64,000 nt of DNA from Thalassotalea sp. 1_MG-2023 (GTDB lineage: Bacteria > Pseudomonadota > Gammaproteobacteria > Enterobacterales > Alteromonadaceae): NCBI RefSeq assembly GCF_030546745.1, contig NZ_JAUOPD010000010.1:62001-126000 (forward strand), given 5' to 3'. Of the stretch, positions 10,551 to 19,569 are shown in pieces. The notes under the pieces were generated by a model. That model did no database searches. It was not told the origin of the DNA and was given only the letters and a program-made list of their open reading frames with translations. How positions within the stretch are numbered: the first letter of the stretch is position 1; each line of letters starts with the position of its first letter. The translations under genes and the position numbers were made by a program.

Positions 10551-10644
10551 TTGAAACCCTTTAAAGTATATGATTTATTATTCTTTCATTATTATAGGTT
10601 TAGTTTGATATAGTAAATTAGTCCAATAAAAAACTTATTTAATA

Positions 10645-10870
10645 AGGGGCTGTTGATCATTCACGTTTATTTTTGCAGCCGTTTATGGGTATTTAGATAA
10701 GGCATTGCGATTAATGTGTGGTTATTTCACATGAAAAAGCAATAACGACGTGTAGATTCCCCCGGGCATGCCCGTGGTGTTCTGGTTGCTACGCAACCCC
10801 TAAGATAAATGACAAAAAACGCTGCCCTTTGAGTTCAACTAAATTTAATCTCGAAAGATCAACAAACCCT
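10645..10870. mobile_element. Degraded MITE or IS remnant with terminal inverted repeats
   Basis: The 340-base gap between the chemoreceptor and the HTH-TPR gene holds no gene. Its ends match as inverted repeats. The left end reads AGGGGCTGTTGATCATTC (10645-10662), and the reverse complement of the right end (10853-10870) reads AGGGTTTGTTGATCTTTC, 15 of 18 identical. Inside are a short palindrome CGGGCATGCCCG (10763-10774) and a hairpin GGTTGC/GCAACC (10784-10798). No transposase frame survives and I see no target-site duplication. The GGGCTGTTGATC-type end resembles MITEs I recall from marine gammaproteobacteria. Confidence 0.5.
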
Positions 10871-10890
10871 AACGTTTTACTCGCAAGTAA

Positions 10891-12945
10891 CTACAACTGA
10901 GGTTTAAAAACAAACTGGCTATCATCTGCATTTAATTCAGGCAATTGCTGATAAATAGGACATTTTTCGATTGCTTTAGATAAATACAATTCTGCCTTAT
11001 CATCTTGAGATATGTACGCATATAACAACCCCACTCTAACTTTAGTGGATAAATCTAAACTATCACTTCTTGACGATAGAGGCTCTATACGTGTCAACAA
11101 GTCACTTTCAGAGAGTTGATTCATGCCGTTTTCTTTTGCTATACGCACTGAATAATACAGCTGATACACTTTATCGTTAATCGTTTCATTGCCTCTAGCA
11201 AAGTCTCGATCAATAACTGCTAATGCTTTTTGATACGCATTAATCGCTTCATCGTGTTGGTTATTAGCAACATACATATCAGCAAGTGCCCCCCAAATTT
11301 GATGAATTCCGGCTTCACCCGCTAATGCAATAGCCTGTAAGCGTAATTCGATAGCTTTGGGGTATTCGCCTGCGAAATAATGCAGCATACTGAGTTGCTC
11401 AAATGCTAAATAAGAGTCAGGGTTTTTTGATAACGTTTGATGATAGTAACCTTTCGCACTATCAATATTACCAACGCAATAATGTAACGTGCCTAAGTTT
11501 GCTAAGACCACATCGCTTTGATTATATTGAGCAGCTTTTTCATAAGCTAAAATCGCCCGTTCGGTATTACCGTCGGTCCATTCAATTAACCCTAATAACA
11601 GATAATACTTCCACATGTGTTCATCTTGACGAATTGCCTGTAACGTTGAATTTCTCGCGATATCTAACGACTTTGTGTCTAGACCTAGTTGCCTAAATTG
11701 TTCGAATTGTGCGTACGCTAATTCATAATTTAAGGTAGCATTTTTATTTGGCAGTGAGTTTAATGTTTGAATAGCTTCGGCTAATCTGCCGGTGCGGCGC
11801 ATTAGAAATGTTTCTGCAGCAATAGCGTTGGTAGAATTAGGAGCAATTTCAATTGCTATTTGACAATGTTTAGTTGCTTGGGCCAATAAATGCTTTTCAT
11901 CCCCACTCCAGCTTTCAAAAATATACGCTTGACATAAACCTGCATGAGCATCAGCAAATTGTGGATTTATTTGTATAGCATTGAGAAAACGACCTTGTGC
12001 CATTTTAACTTTATTTAGATTATAAGATTCATCTAACCATGCTATCCCCTCTAGATAAAACATTGCTGCGGTGCTATCAAAGACAGCATTCGGTGCTACT
12101 TTAGAACGTTGACCTTTAACGCGATTCTCAATGGGCTCAACAAGTTGTTCTGTTAGTAATTTAGGTTTTAGAAATAAAGCTTTACTAATAAAAAAGTGTT
12201 GGCTGATTAATACTTTTTGCTGTTCATTTGCTAAAAATGCTTCCACTAAAATATGCCTGCCAAACTGACGGCTTTGTAAACTCAGGGTATAGTCAACTTG
12301 TTTAAGGATAATTTGTTCGCTAGGAAGTATAGTTTCAGGAGAGCTAATAATAGTGTCAGCAACTATATTAAAGTCATTTTCTAATTGATGACGTAAGCTA
12401 ACAAGTGATGATGCAAGTTCAGGTTTTGCATAAAATGCGATAGCAGGTGTTAATCCTTCTTCTATAATCGAGCGGTAATGTTTACTAAAAGAGCCATTAT
12501 CAACCACTTTATTTTCAGCTCGCGAAGGGGCGTTTTTTAGAAAAAATGTTGCTCCTTGCCACAATAAAATGATTAGTAACAATGCACTGACCACAACGGT
12601 CAATAAAAATTGCAGGCTATAACGATTTTTTATAGGTGCAACTAATGAATCGCCTGTCCCATCTACTAGCGCAATATTTGATGATTTTGAAGCTTCTTGT
12701 GTTAAGTATAAGGTGTAAGCATCAACATTTAGCGCAGCGGCAATTCGTTCAATTGATGCTGCAGATACAGCTTTTTCCCTAAAAACACGATTAACCATAT
12801 CTTTAGGCGCACTTTCGAGTTGCTCAATATTAGCAATATGTTCAGCTAAGGCCGCCTGAGTTTTAAAGCCTGCTGCAAACAGTGCGTGTTCAAGTTTTAC
12901 GCGCGACGCTTTTATCCCTCTTTTACGCTGTATTTTTTCTTTCAT
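10891..12945 (-). CDS. Membrane-anchored HTH and TPR protein
   Basis: This 684-residue protein has three parts. An N-terminal domain of about 75 residues looks like an Xre-type helix-turn-helix (FAAGFKTQAALAEHIANIEQ, then VSAASIERIAAALNVDAYTLY). One membrane helix follows (about 112-132: LLTVVVSALLLIILLW). A large extracytoplasmic region has several TPR units (about 290-640, e.g. AILAYEKAAQYNQSDVVLANLGTLHY). The layout parallels CadC/ToxR one-component regulators, but with an Xre-like instead of a winged-helix DNA-binding domain. It is divergent from the CsgG-like lipoprotein gene and may control it. DNA binding is inferred, not shown. Confidence 0.75.
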   Translation of the reverse strand: MKEKIQRKRGIKASRVKLEHALFAAGFKTQAALAEHIANIEQLESAPKDMVNRVFREKAVSAASIERIAAALNVDAYTLYLTQEASKSSNIALVDGTGDSLVAPIKNRYSLQFLLTVVVSALLLIILLWQGATFFLKNAPSRAENKVVDNGSFSKHYRSIIEEGLTPAIAFYAKPELASSLVSLRHQLENDFNIVADTIISSPETILPSEQIILKQVDYTLSLQSRQFGRHILVEAFLANEQQKVLISQHFFISKALFLKPKLLTEQLVEPIENRVKGQRSKVAPNAVFDSTAAMFYLEGIAWLDESYNLNKVKMAQGRFLNAIQINPQFADAHAGLCQAYIFESWSGDEKHLLAQATKHCQIAIEIAPNSTNAIAAETFLMRRTGRLAEAIQTLNSLPNKNATLNYELAYAQFEQFRQLGLDTKSLDIARNSTLQAIRQDEHMWKYYLLLGLIEWTDGNTERAILAYEKAAQYNQSDVVLANLGTLHYCVGNIDSAKGYYHQTLSKNPDSYLAFEQLSMLHYFAGEYPKAIELRLQAIALAGEAGIHQIWGALADMYVANNQHDEAINAYQKALAVIDRDFARGNETINDKVYQLYYSVRIAKENGMNQLSESDLLTRIEPLSSRSDSLDLSTKVRVGLLYAYISQDDKAELYLSKAIEKCPIYQQLPELNADDSQFVFKPQL

Positions 12946-13069
12946 TCCGTGAACAATCCTTTGGTATGACCCAGTATAAATTTAAATAAAGCGTTATAGC
13001 TATTTAACCATCACTCGAGATCTGTTCAATATTAAACCAAAAAGATTTTGTTTTAAATATATAAATTAT

Positions 13070-13139
13070 CGTTAAATAGCGTTAACTGTCGATAAATTCC
13101 GTTATCTATCGATGCCACTTTTTTAACGAAATGCTAACG
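13070..13139. promoter_or_regulatory. 10-bp phased CGWTA repeats in the divergent promoter region
   Basis: The 281-base region between the divergent HTH-TPR and CsgG-like genes contains CGTTA, CGTTA, CGATA, CGTTA and CGAT starting at 13070, 13080, 13090, 13100 and 13110, exactly one per 10 bases. The reverse-complement form TAACG follows at 13124 and 13135. Equal spacing near one helical turn puts all copies on the same face of DNA, as expected of a cooperative operator. The binding protein is not known; the divergently encoded HTH protein is the obvious candidate. Confidence 0.5.
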
Positions 13140-13226
13140 TTTTGTTCTCAATATAATTAACACACGGTTTATTTATTAACTTTAGATAAATCGCAAGGAT
13201 TAAAGCTTTTCAATGGAGAAATGAAC

Positions 13227-14564
13227 ATGGCGAATAAAAATATTAAAATCCTTACTACCCCTTTCAATTTAAAAAAGCTAATTGTAGTTTGTGGCATCTC
13301 TATAACGTTAATAGGCTGTATGTCTACTTCACCTAAAATGGGTGGATCAAGCGGTAACGTGGTAAGTGGTGGTGCTGCAGGAAGTAACGCAGCAAATGAT
13401 AATGCGGGGTTAGAAAAATGTACCCTACCTTTGGGTACTTTATCAGTGTTTGAAGACACTTCTTTAGCTTGGTGGCATGATTACCGCCGCAGATACCCGA
13501 AACTTGGAAGTACGTTACCTGTTGTTAGGTTAATGATACAGCAATCTAATTGTTTTGTTGTTGTTGAGCGTGGTAAAGCAATGAATGCCATGAATCGAGA
13601 ACGCCAACTCATGCAATCAGGGCAACTTAGGCAAGGCAGTAACCTCGGTGGCGGACAAATGGTAGCTGCCGATTATACCATTAGTCCTGAAATCCAATTT
13701 TCTGCGCAGGGTACTCAAGGATTAAAAGCTGTTGGCGCATCACTATTAGGCTCTTTCGGCTCCATTATTGGTGGCGGATTAAGTAAAAATGAAGCAGCTA
13801 CAACACTATTACTTATAGATAATAGATCAGGTGTGCAAGTTTCTGCTGCCGTTGGAAACGCAGGCAATTATGATTTCAGCTTCTTTGGTGGCTTATTTTC
13901 TGGCGGCTTTGCTGGCGCTCAAGGATTTAGTAACTCTCCCGAAGGTAAAATAATCACTGCTGCATTTGCTGATTCATATAACCAGATGGTTAAAGCGCTT
14001 CGAAATTATAAAGCACAACAAGTTAAAGGAGGGCTAGGAAAAGGTGGTTTATTAACGGTTGGTGGTGCTGATGATCCAACGCCACAAGCAACAGCAAGCG
14101 CAACCATTGTAGAAGTTCAACCCACACCAACCGTTGTTACACATCACACCGCTGTTCAAACGCATAATGTTGTTAGAGATAGACAATATGATTTTGAAGT
14201 GGATGAGTACGACGAAGATGCGATGAAAGATTACTATAACGCGTTAAAACAAGCGTCTGAGGTGGCATCAGGTTTAGCAACTATCTCTAGTGCTGACTCT
14301 AATTCTCAACATAGACAGATGGCGCTTGGTGCAATGAATATGTTTTCAAGCCGATTAGCAACAAGTAAAATAGAACTTGAATCTTGGCCAATAGGTGCCA
14401 AGAAACAAGCTTGGCGAGTGCTTGGAAAGAAAATAAAAAAATATAACAAGCTTTTCGAAATGCATCGCCAAAATGTACTAAACAGTGATTCATTGACTGA
14501 TAGTTTTGCTAATGTATTAAATTCTATAGAGTTAATCACCGAAGAATCATTATTTAACCTTTAA
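13227..14564 (+). CDS. CsgG/HfaB-family outer-membrane lipoprotein
   Basis: This is a lipoprotein precursor of 445 residues with lipobox LIGC after a short membrane segment (LIVVCGISITLIGC). The central part has features of the CsgG/HfaB family: LPVVRLMIQQSNCFVVVERG, then AADYTISPEIQFS, and a Gly-rich stretch. Family members form secretion channels for curli or holdfast, or act as envelope lipoproteins. No curli genes (csgA, B, E, F) are nearby, so the cargo is unknown. The ATG at 13227 has GGAG eight bases upstream; the ATG at 13221 is too close to that site. The C-terminal ~150 residues are predicted helical and unlike classical CsgG. Confidence 0.75.
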   Translation: MANKNIKILTTPFNLKKLIVVCGISITLIGCMSTSPKMGGSSGNVVSGGAAGSNAANDNAGLEKCTLPLGTLSVFEDTSLAWWHDYRRRYPKLGSTLPVVRLMIQQSNCFVVVERGKAMNAMNRERQLMQSGQLRQGSNLGGGQMVAADYTISPEIQFSAQGTQGLKAVGASLLGSFGSIIGGGLSKNEAATTLLLIDNRSGVQVSAAVGNAGNYDFSFFGGLFSGGFAGAQGFSNSPEGKIITAAFADSYNQMVKALRNYKAQQVKGGLGKGGLLTVGGADDPTPQATASATIVEVQPTPTVVTHHTAVQTHNVVRDRQYDFEVDEYDEDAMKDYYNALKQASEVASGLATISSADSNSQHRQMALGAMNMFSSRLATSKIELESWPIGAKKQAWRVLGKKIKKYNKLFEMHRQNVLNSDSLTDSFANVLNSIELITEESLFNL

Positions 14565-14573
14565 CCTTTCAGT

Positions 14574-14605
14574 AACCAGTAGCTCGCACTAGCTACTGGT
14601 TATTT
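14574..14605 (+). terminator. Rho-independent terminator after the CsgG-like gene
   Basis: The 11-bp arms AACCAGTAGCT and AGCTACTGGTT flank a six-base loop and are followed by ATTTTC. The hairpin lies ten bases after the stop codon. Confidence 0.8.
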
Positions 14606-14761
14606 TCTTGATAGATTAGCAAGCCCTTTAACTAAAATTATTTTTACTCCATTGATATTTTCACAGAACAACCAACTCCTCTACTGAATTAAATAACATT
14701 TAAAGAAAGTGTATTATTTGCCGATAACAAGTAAACGCTTGTTCGGGCCCACTTTTTTAAT

Positions 14762-15217
14762 ATGAACACATTAAACGTTTCATCTTCACTCTCAACACAA
14801 TTGTCAACACCTAGCAGTGTTAAACAAAATGACAACGTGACAAATATTAATGTTGCGGATAATGCTAATCATACATCAAGTACACGCGTATCTATTTCAG
14901 CAGAGGCGCTTGAAAAATTTGAAAAAGAACAGCAAGAAATCGGCAAAAAGTTGGGTGAGCAAATGATTGAAAACCAAGCTGATAAAACTGAAACCGAACC
15001 TCAAGACAGTGAAATTACTCAACTCAATAAATTAATTGAAGAAGTCAAAGAACAAATAAAAGAAGCACAGCGTAAACTCACTGAATTACAGTACGATAAA
15101 TCAACACAAGCAGAAGAAACACGCAAACTACTTGAAGCTCAATTATTGACTTTAACCGGCACATTAATTGAGTTAATAGACAAAAAAATGAAAGCGATTG
15201 AAAAACTATCAGGCTAA
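14762..15217 (+). CDS. Coiled-coil protein of unknown function (151 aa)
   Basis: I do not recognise a family with certainty. The first ~45 residues are Ser/Thr/Asn-rich and look disordered. They are followed by VSISAEALEKFEKEQ, a phrase also seen in small flagellar or phage-associated proteins. Two charged heptad-rich helices come next (about 80-148), consistent with a coiled coil. There is no signal peptide. No ribosome-binding site is obvious before the ATG. Its neighbours are a CsgG-like lipoprotein and a secreted repeat protein, which do not define its role. Confidence 0.6.
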   Translation: MNTLNVSSSLSTQLSTPSSVKQNDNVTNINVADNANHTSSTRVSISAEALEKFEKEQQEIGKKLGEQMIENQADKTETEPQDSEITQLNKLIEEVKEQIKEAQRKLTELQYDKSTQAEETRKLLEAQLLTLTGTLIELIDKKMKAIEKLSG

Positions 15218-15302
15218 CTAAATACAATTTTTATAAAGGATTTAAACCTTTTTGTCCTTTCTCGTTACTTAGTTATAAAACAGAATAAATACTAGGATTA
15301 AC

Positions 15303-16049
15303 ATGAAACTTCTAAAACCTATAACAGCTTTATCAACCACCGCGTTAATCGCATTTTCAACTTTTGCTAACTGGCACTCTTCTTTATCATTACAAGACAC
15401 AAAAACCTTACAAATTGACGCCGAAAGCATAGAAAAAATAAAGATAGAGGCAGGTTCAGGTTCCTTATCAATAACGGGAAGTGATACGAATACCATTCAG
15501 GTAGTTGCTCAAATTTTTCAAGAAGAGCCTCACGATAATTATCAATTATCATTAGCAAATGAAAATACTTACGCCATGTTAATTTCCGAAAATAAAGGTT
15601 TCAATAAAAGCACCCGCATTGATCTAGAAGTGCAATTACCTAGCCGATACGCAGTAAATATTCAAGACGGTTCAGGCCCAATAAGCCTATCAAATGTAAG
15701 AACCGCCAAGATAAAAGATGGTTCTGGAAGTATTTTTATTACTGATATTGCTGGAGATGTAAGAATAAACGATGGTTCTGGCTCGATCACAGTTGAATCA
15801 ATAAAAGGCTCTTTGAAGATTGATGATGGTTCCGGCTCGATTACGGCAGAATCAATTAAAGGCTTTGTTGAAATCGAAGATGGTTCTGGCAATATCGACA
15901 TAAAAAATGTTGGGCAAGAAGTTTCAGTTTCTGATGGCTCTGGCAGCATTAGCGTAGATCAGGCTGCTAGCTTCACTTTAGTGGATGACGGCTCTGGTTC
16001 AGTGAATATCAAAAATGTTGCCGGTAAAGTGAATATGGGTAGAAAGTAA
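15303..16049 (+). CDS. Secreted DGSG-repeat protein (DUF4097-like beta solenoid)
   Basis: This 248-residue exported protein has a signal peptide (about 1-22). The C-terminal two thirds is a run of about eight units of 17-20 residues, each carrying (x)DGSGSI or a close variant: AGSGSL, DGSGPI, DGSGSI three times, DGSGNI, DGSGSI, DGSGSV. Each unit adds two short strands (e.g. ITVESIKGSLKI). This fits the right-handed beta-solenoid arrangement of DUF4097-type proteins, which are often envelope or stress related. Two neighbouring units are almost identical in DNA, suggesting recent duplication. AGGA lies upstream of the ATG. Function is unknown. Confidence 0.75.
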   Translation: MKLLKPITALSTTALIAFSTFANWHSSLSLQDTKTLQIDAESIEKIKIEAGSGSLSITGSDTNTIQVVAQIFQEEPHDNYQLSLANENTYAMLISENKGFNKSTRIDLEVQLPSRYAVNIQDGSGPISLSNVRTAKIKDGSGSIFITDIAGDVRINDGSGSITVESIKGSLKIDDGSGSITAESIKGFVEIEDGSGNIDIKNVGQEVSVSDGSGSISVDQAASFTLVDDGSGSVNIKNVAGKVNMGRK

Positions 16050-16060
16050 TAATATACTGG

Positions 16061-16110
16061 GCAGATATTAACCATATATCCTTCGGTTGGCAAAGTTAAT
16101 ATCTGCTTTT
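16061..16110 (+). terminator. Terminator after the DGSG-repeat gene
   Basis: The perfect 12-bp arms GCAGATATTAAC (16061-16072) and GTTAATATCTGC (16095-16106) enclose a 22-base loop and are followed by TTTT. Confidence 0.7.
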
Positions 16111-16203
16111 GTTAAAATTGAAAAAGAGTCCGTTTAAAGATATAAAAATACGCTAGCTTGAACTATACTTCGCGCACATCACGTAAGTAACTCGTTTATT
16201 TTT

Positions 16204-16623
16204 ATGACCAACGAAAACCCATATCTAACCAATCCTTTACATGGAACAAGTTTAACGACAGTATTGAACGAAATTGTTGAGCACTATGGTTTCCCTTTAC
16301 TTTATGCTTACCTCAACATTAACTGTTTTAATAAAAACCCTAGCATTATCGCCAGTGTTAAGTTTTTAAAGAAAACACAATGGGCGAGAGAGAAAGTAGA
16401 GTCATTCTACCTTTATCAATATAAGAATTTACCACGAGCAAGTGATCGTGAATTTGAAAAGCCACCACGTGAGCGTATTATTCCTCATGGCATTGTGGCT
16501 AAAGAGCCAGCTGAATTAAGTTTTGAAGACGCAGAAAACCTAAGAGTTAAACGTGCAGAGAAAACTAGGCAAAGAGCAACAAATAGAAGCTCTAATAAAG
16601 TAAATCCGTGGGGAAATTGTTGA
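16204..16623 (+). CDS. VF530 family DNA-binding protein
   Basis: The first ~80 of 139 residues match the VF530/DUF2132 family: NPLHGTSLTTVLNEIVEHYG, INCFNKNPSIIASVKFLKKT and WAREKVESFYL. VF530 proteins are small and reported to bind DNA. The remaining ~60 residues form a charged extension (RVKRAEKTRQRATNRSSNK) not found in the short family members. The extension is basic and could add nucleic-acid contacts, which is an inference. The gene is single and convergent with the LysR gene. Confidence 0.85.
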   Translation: MTNENPYLTNPLHGTSLTTVLNEIVEHYGFPLLYAYLNINCFNKNPSIIASVKFLKKTQWAREKVESFYLYQYKNLPRASDREFEKPPRERIIPHGIVAKEPAELSFEDAENLRVKRAEKTRQRATNRSSNKVNPWGNC

Positions 16624-16662
16624 AACGACACCAAAAGCATTCAACAACGTGATAAAAAACTG

Positions 16663-17631
16663 TCAGCTTTCATTCGTGAATGTAATCAGCGATGGCCAAT
16701 TTTTGGCCCACGTATGATTAGCATTTTCATCCATACCTGCTAAATATTCCGTTAAAAAATCAATAAACACGCGAACCTTTGCCGGTAAAAAGTCGCGCTT
16801 TGGATAAATTACAAACACACCGCTTTCCGGTTGTGGTGCTCTATAGCAGGGATAAAGGGAAACAAGAGTACCATTTTGTAACCCTACCCTTGCTAGAAAA
16901 TGTGGCAGTTGTGCAAAGCCTAAACCATCCATACACATATGGGCCATGGTTTCGCCGTCATCAGTGATATGACTTCGCTTCAATGCAAAGGGCAGATATT
17001 CACCCTGTTTATTAGGTAACAAAATAGGCTGGAGTTGTTGCGTTTCTTTTATACGAAAGCCTATCCATTGATGTTGATGAAAGTCTTCTGGACAATGAGG
17101 TGTGCCATGCGCTGCTAAATACTGTGGCGATGCACAGGTAAGAAAGTCCATTGGACTGATACACCTAGCTACCAAACGGCTATCTTTGATGTAACCAGTA
17201 CGAATAGATAAATCTATATTATTCTCAATAATATCAATATGTAAGTCGTTAATTTCAAGCGATAGTTCTATTTCAGGATATCGCTCACAAAATGCGCTTA
17301 ACAATGGTCGTAAATACAAATGTCCATAACAAACGGCAGCATTGATACAAAGCGTACCACTTGGCGTATCATTTGACTGTTTTAATTCATCTTCACAAAT
17401 TGATAGCTCTTTGATCATTTTTCTTACGGTATGAGCATAACGTTTGCCGGCAGAAGTAATGCTTAATTTTCGTGTAGAGCGTTGAAATAAAGTTAATCCA
17501 AGTTGCAACTCAAGGCGACTAACCGCTTTGCTGACAGTAGAAGGGTCAGTATTACATGCTCTTGCTGCACCAGCGAAGCTTCCGTAGTCGCACGTAGCTA
17601 AAAAAATTTCTAAAGAACGCAGCTTATCCAT
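16663..17631 (-). CDS. LysR family transcriptional regulator
   Basis: This is a 322-residue LysR-type regulator with an N-terminal winged helix (LRSLEIFLATCDYGSFAGAARACNTDPSTVSKAVSRLE). A linker helix and a substrate-binding-like effector domain follow (about 90-300). It is transcribed divergently from the MFS/AhpD-like/SCO gene group, with a perfect dyad in the 160-base intergenic region. This is the classic arrangement in which the regulator controls the neighbouring operon. The effector molecule is unknown. Confidence 0.93.
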   Translation of the reverse strand: MDKLRSLEIFLATCDYGSFAGAARACNTDPSTVSKAVSRLELQLGLTLFQRSTRKLSITSAGKRYAHTVRKMIKELSICEDELKQSNDTPSGTLCINAAVCYGHLYLRPLLSAFCERYPEIELSLEINDLHIDIIENNIDLSIRTGYIKDSRLVARCISPMDFLTCASPQYLAAHGTPHCPEDFHQHQWIGFRIKETQQLQPILLPNKQGEYLPFALKRSHITDDGETMAHMCMDGLGFAQLPHFLARVGLQNGTLVSLYPCYRAPQPESGVFVIYPKRDFLPAKVRVFIDFLTEYLAGMDENANHTWAKNWPSLITFTNES

Positions 17632-17677
17632 TTACATACTTAAATCAATTGTTGATGCCATATACTAACAAGAAATA

Positions 17678-17698
17678 ATCGTGAATAACATTCACGAT
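17678..17698. promoter_or_regulatory. Perfect dyad, probable LysR-type operator
   Basis: ATCGTGAAT (17678-17686), a three-base spacer and ATTCACGAT (17690-17698) form a perfect 9+9 dyad. It lies between the divergent LysR gene (start 17631) and the MFS gene (start 17792). Size and position fit a LysR recognition site. Confidence 0.65.
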
Positions 17699-17791
17699 AC
17701 TTAGGGTATTCAAACTATTTTTCACTAGTTTCCTTTACATTAACATTACGTTTTTCATTATGCGTATGGATATATAGAAGGAAGACTATCG

Positions 17792-19003
17792 ATGTATCTC
17801 CACCTAAAAAATTTGTTTAGAAACACATTATCTAGCTATTTTATACTTGCCTTTATAGCCATGACGGGACTTGCTTACATTAACTTTCTGCCTGGCGTAG
17901 TCAACGCACTAGTTGGTAATATTAACTACAGCAACGGAGAAGCAGGTCGGATTGTTTCGTCAAATAGTTATGGCGGTATTGTTGGCACTTTGCTCGCTAT
18001 TTTTCTAGCACGATATTTAACATGGCGTGTGGCGATATTCATTTTTTTAACATTACTTATTCTCGTTGATTTAGGAACTTCATGGATTAACGGTTACCCG
18101 TTAATGGTTGGCTGGCGTTTTATTGCAGGTATTTTAGGTGGCATATGCACTGGGATAGCATTTTCAGTACTTGCACGTTTACAAAACCCAGATCGTGCGT
18201 TTGGTATTCTACTGTTTATCCAATTTTTTATCGGTTCTTTAGTGATTTCCATCTTACCAATGATAGAAAAAACAACAGGTTCATTCACAGTGTTTTATAT
18301 CATGGCAAGTTTATCAATAGTCAGTATTCTACTATTACCACTCGCACCTAAGTTAACTAAAGTCGATAGCACACCCGTTTTGCCACCTCTTGCTATCAGT
18401 TTCAATAAAGAAGCATTGTTAATATTATTATCAATGTTACTTTATCAAAGCGCCGCCAGTGCTATTTATGCCTATGTTGGACTAATCGGTTTACACGCTA
18501 ATATCGATCAAACACAGGTAAATTTGTATATTGCAGCAACAGGTTTACTGGGGCTATTGAGCGCATTACTACCTGTTTTCATCGGTAAACGTTTTGGTCG
18601 TACAACCCCACTATTGTTAGGAGTGATTGCATCAATAGTGGCTTCTATTTGCTTAGCAAAAATAACTAACTCTGTATTATTTATAACTGCCCTTACATTG
18701 CTGTTTTTTTCTTGGCCTGCAATATTGTCATATTTATTTGCAGTAAGCGCCGAATTAGATAAAAGCGGACAACTTTCAACAATTGCTGCCGTGGTTTCTT
18801 CAATTGGTATTGCAACAGGCCCCATGCTTGCTTCAATTTTAATCGATTATCGTAGTTTCTCAATCATGCTCTATTGCTGCGTCGTGTTATTTGTTTTCAG
18901 TGGTCTGTTTTTATATCACCCCGTTAAAAACAGAGACAGGGTCTCTAACACTCCCTTTGCTAAAACGACATTACACCATTTAACTTCCAATCAAAAAGGA
19001 TAA
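17792..19003 (+). CDS. MFS transporter
   Basis: This 403-residue protein has about 12 hydrophobic helices and the major-facilitator loop pattern. VGWRFIAGILGGICTGIAFSVLARL forms the segment around helix 4-5, and a charged central loop (KLTKVDSTPVLPP) lies between the halves. A good ribosome-binding site (GAAGGAAG) precedes the ATG. It is the first gene of a four-gene run controlled, I infer, by the divergent LysR protein. Direction and substrate are not visible; drug or metabolite efflux is the commonest role for such pairs. Confidence 0.88.
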   Translation: MYLHLKNLFRNTLSSYFILAFIAMTGLAYINFLPGVVNALVGNINYSNGEAGRIVSSNSYGGIVGTLLAIFLARYLTWRVAIFIFLTLLILVDLGTSWINGYPLMVGWRFIAGILGGICTGIAFSVLARLQNPDRAFGILLFIQFFIGSLVISILPMIEKTTGSFTVFYIMASLSIVSILLLPLAPKLTKVDSTPVLPPLAISFNKEALLILLSMLLYQSAASAIYAYVGLIGLHANIDQTQVNLYIAATGLLGLLSALLPVFIGKRFGRTTPLLLGVIASIVASICLAKITNSVLFITALTLLFFSWPAILSYLFAVSAELDKSGQLSTIAAVVSSIGIATGPMLASILIDYRSFSIMLYCCVVLFVFSGLFLYHPVKNRDRVSNTPFAKTTLHHLTSNQKG

Positions 19004-19006
19004 GTC

Positions 19007-19564
19007 ATGCTCCGCTATTTATGTAATAAGATGTTGTTATCAATGAAAAAAAGGTACGATTACGACGTGCAATATATGCAAGAAATATTGCACGAAGATT
19101 TCTCAGCTTATAGTAAATTCATGCTATTTCAAGCAATGGCTTCACATCAAGGAAGCATACCTGCAGAACCGTTATATGCAGCAAGAATTCGCGCTATTAT
19201 ATGGGATGATTGTGGTTCGTGTGCTCAGCTAGTCGTAAATATGGCCATAGAAGCAGGTATAAATCCTGACATCATTAAAGCAATCATCAATTACGACTTA
19301 AGTCATTTACCAACAGAAACAGCGCTAGTTATTCAGTTTACCGAGAAAGTACTAACTCACAACTTAGAAGCTGATGATATACGTGAACAAATAATAGCGT
19401 TATGGGGTAAAAAAGGTGCAATTGCCATCGCTTACGCCATCAGCTCATCTCGTGTTTATCCGACTCTAAAGTATGCATTAGGGTATGGAAAAACATGCAG
19501 TAAATTACAAGTTAACAATACCACTACAGTGCCAAAGCGTACGCTTACCTCGTTGCAGGAGTAA
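19007..19564 (+). CDS. Carboxymuconolactone decarboxylase/AhpD-like protein
   Basis: This 185-residue all-helical protein begins three bases after the MFS stop codon, with AGGA before its ATG. It carries DDCGSCAQLVVNMAIEAG, a CxxC on a helix as in AhpD-like and carboxymuconolactone decarboxylase-like proteins. In those, the two cysteines act as redox or peroxidase centres. The position within a transporter/SCO cluster suggests a redox or detoxification role, but the reaction cannot be stated. Confidence 0.7.
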   Translation: MLRYLCNKMLLSMKKRYDYDVQYMQEILHEDFSAYSKFMLFQAMASHQGSIPAEPLYAARIRAIIWDDCGSCAQLVVNMAIEAGINPDIIKAIINYDLSHLPTETALVIQFTEKVLTHNLEADDIREQIIALWGKKGAIAIAYAISSSRVYPTLKYALGYGKTCSKLQVNNTTTVPKRTLTSLQE

Positions 19565-19569
19565 TATGA

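Noticed and set aside
10716..10732. CRP-like TGTGG-x6-TCACA site
   Set aside because: It is inside the eroded MITE and has a mismatch in the core; no nearby promoter can be tied to it.
15662..15949. Minus-strand repetitive frame opposite the DGSG gene
   Set aside because: The PEPS-type repeats are the reverse reading of the DGSG codons; the plus strand has the signal peptide and ribosome-binding site.
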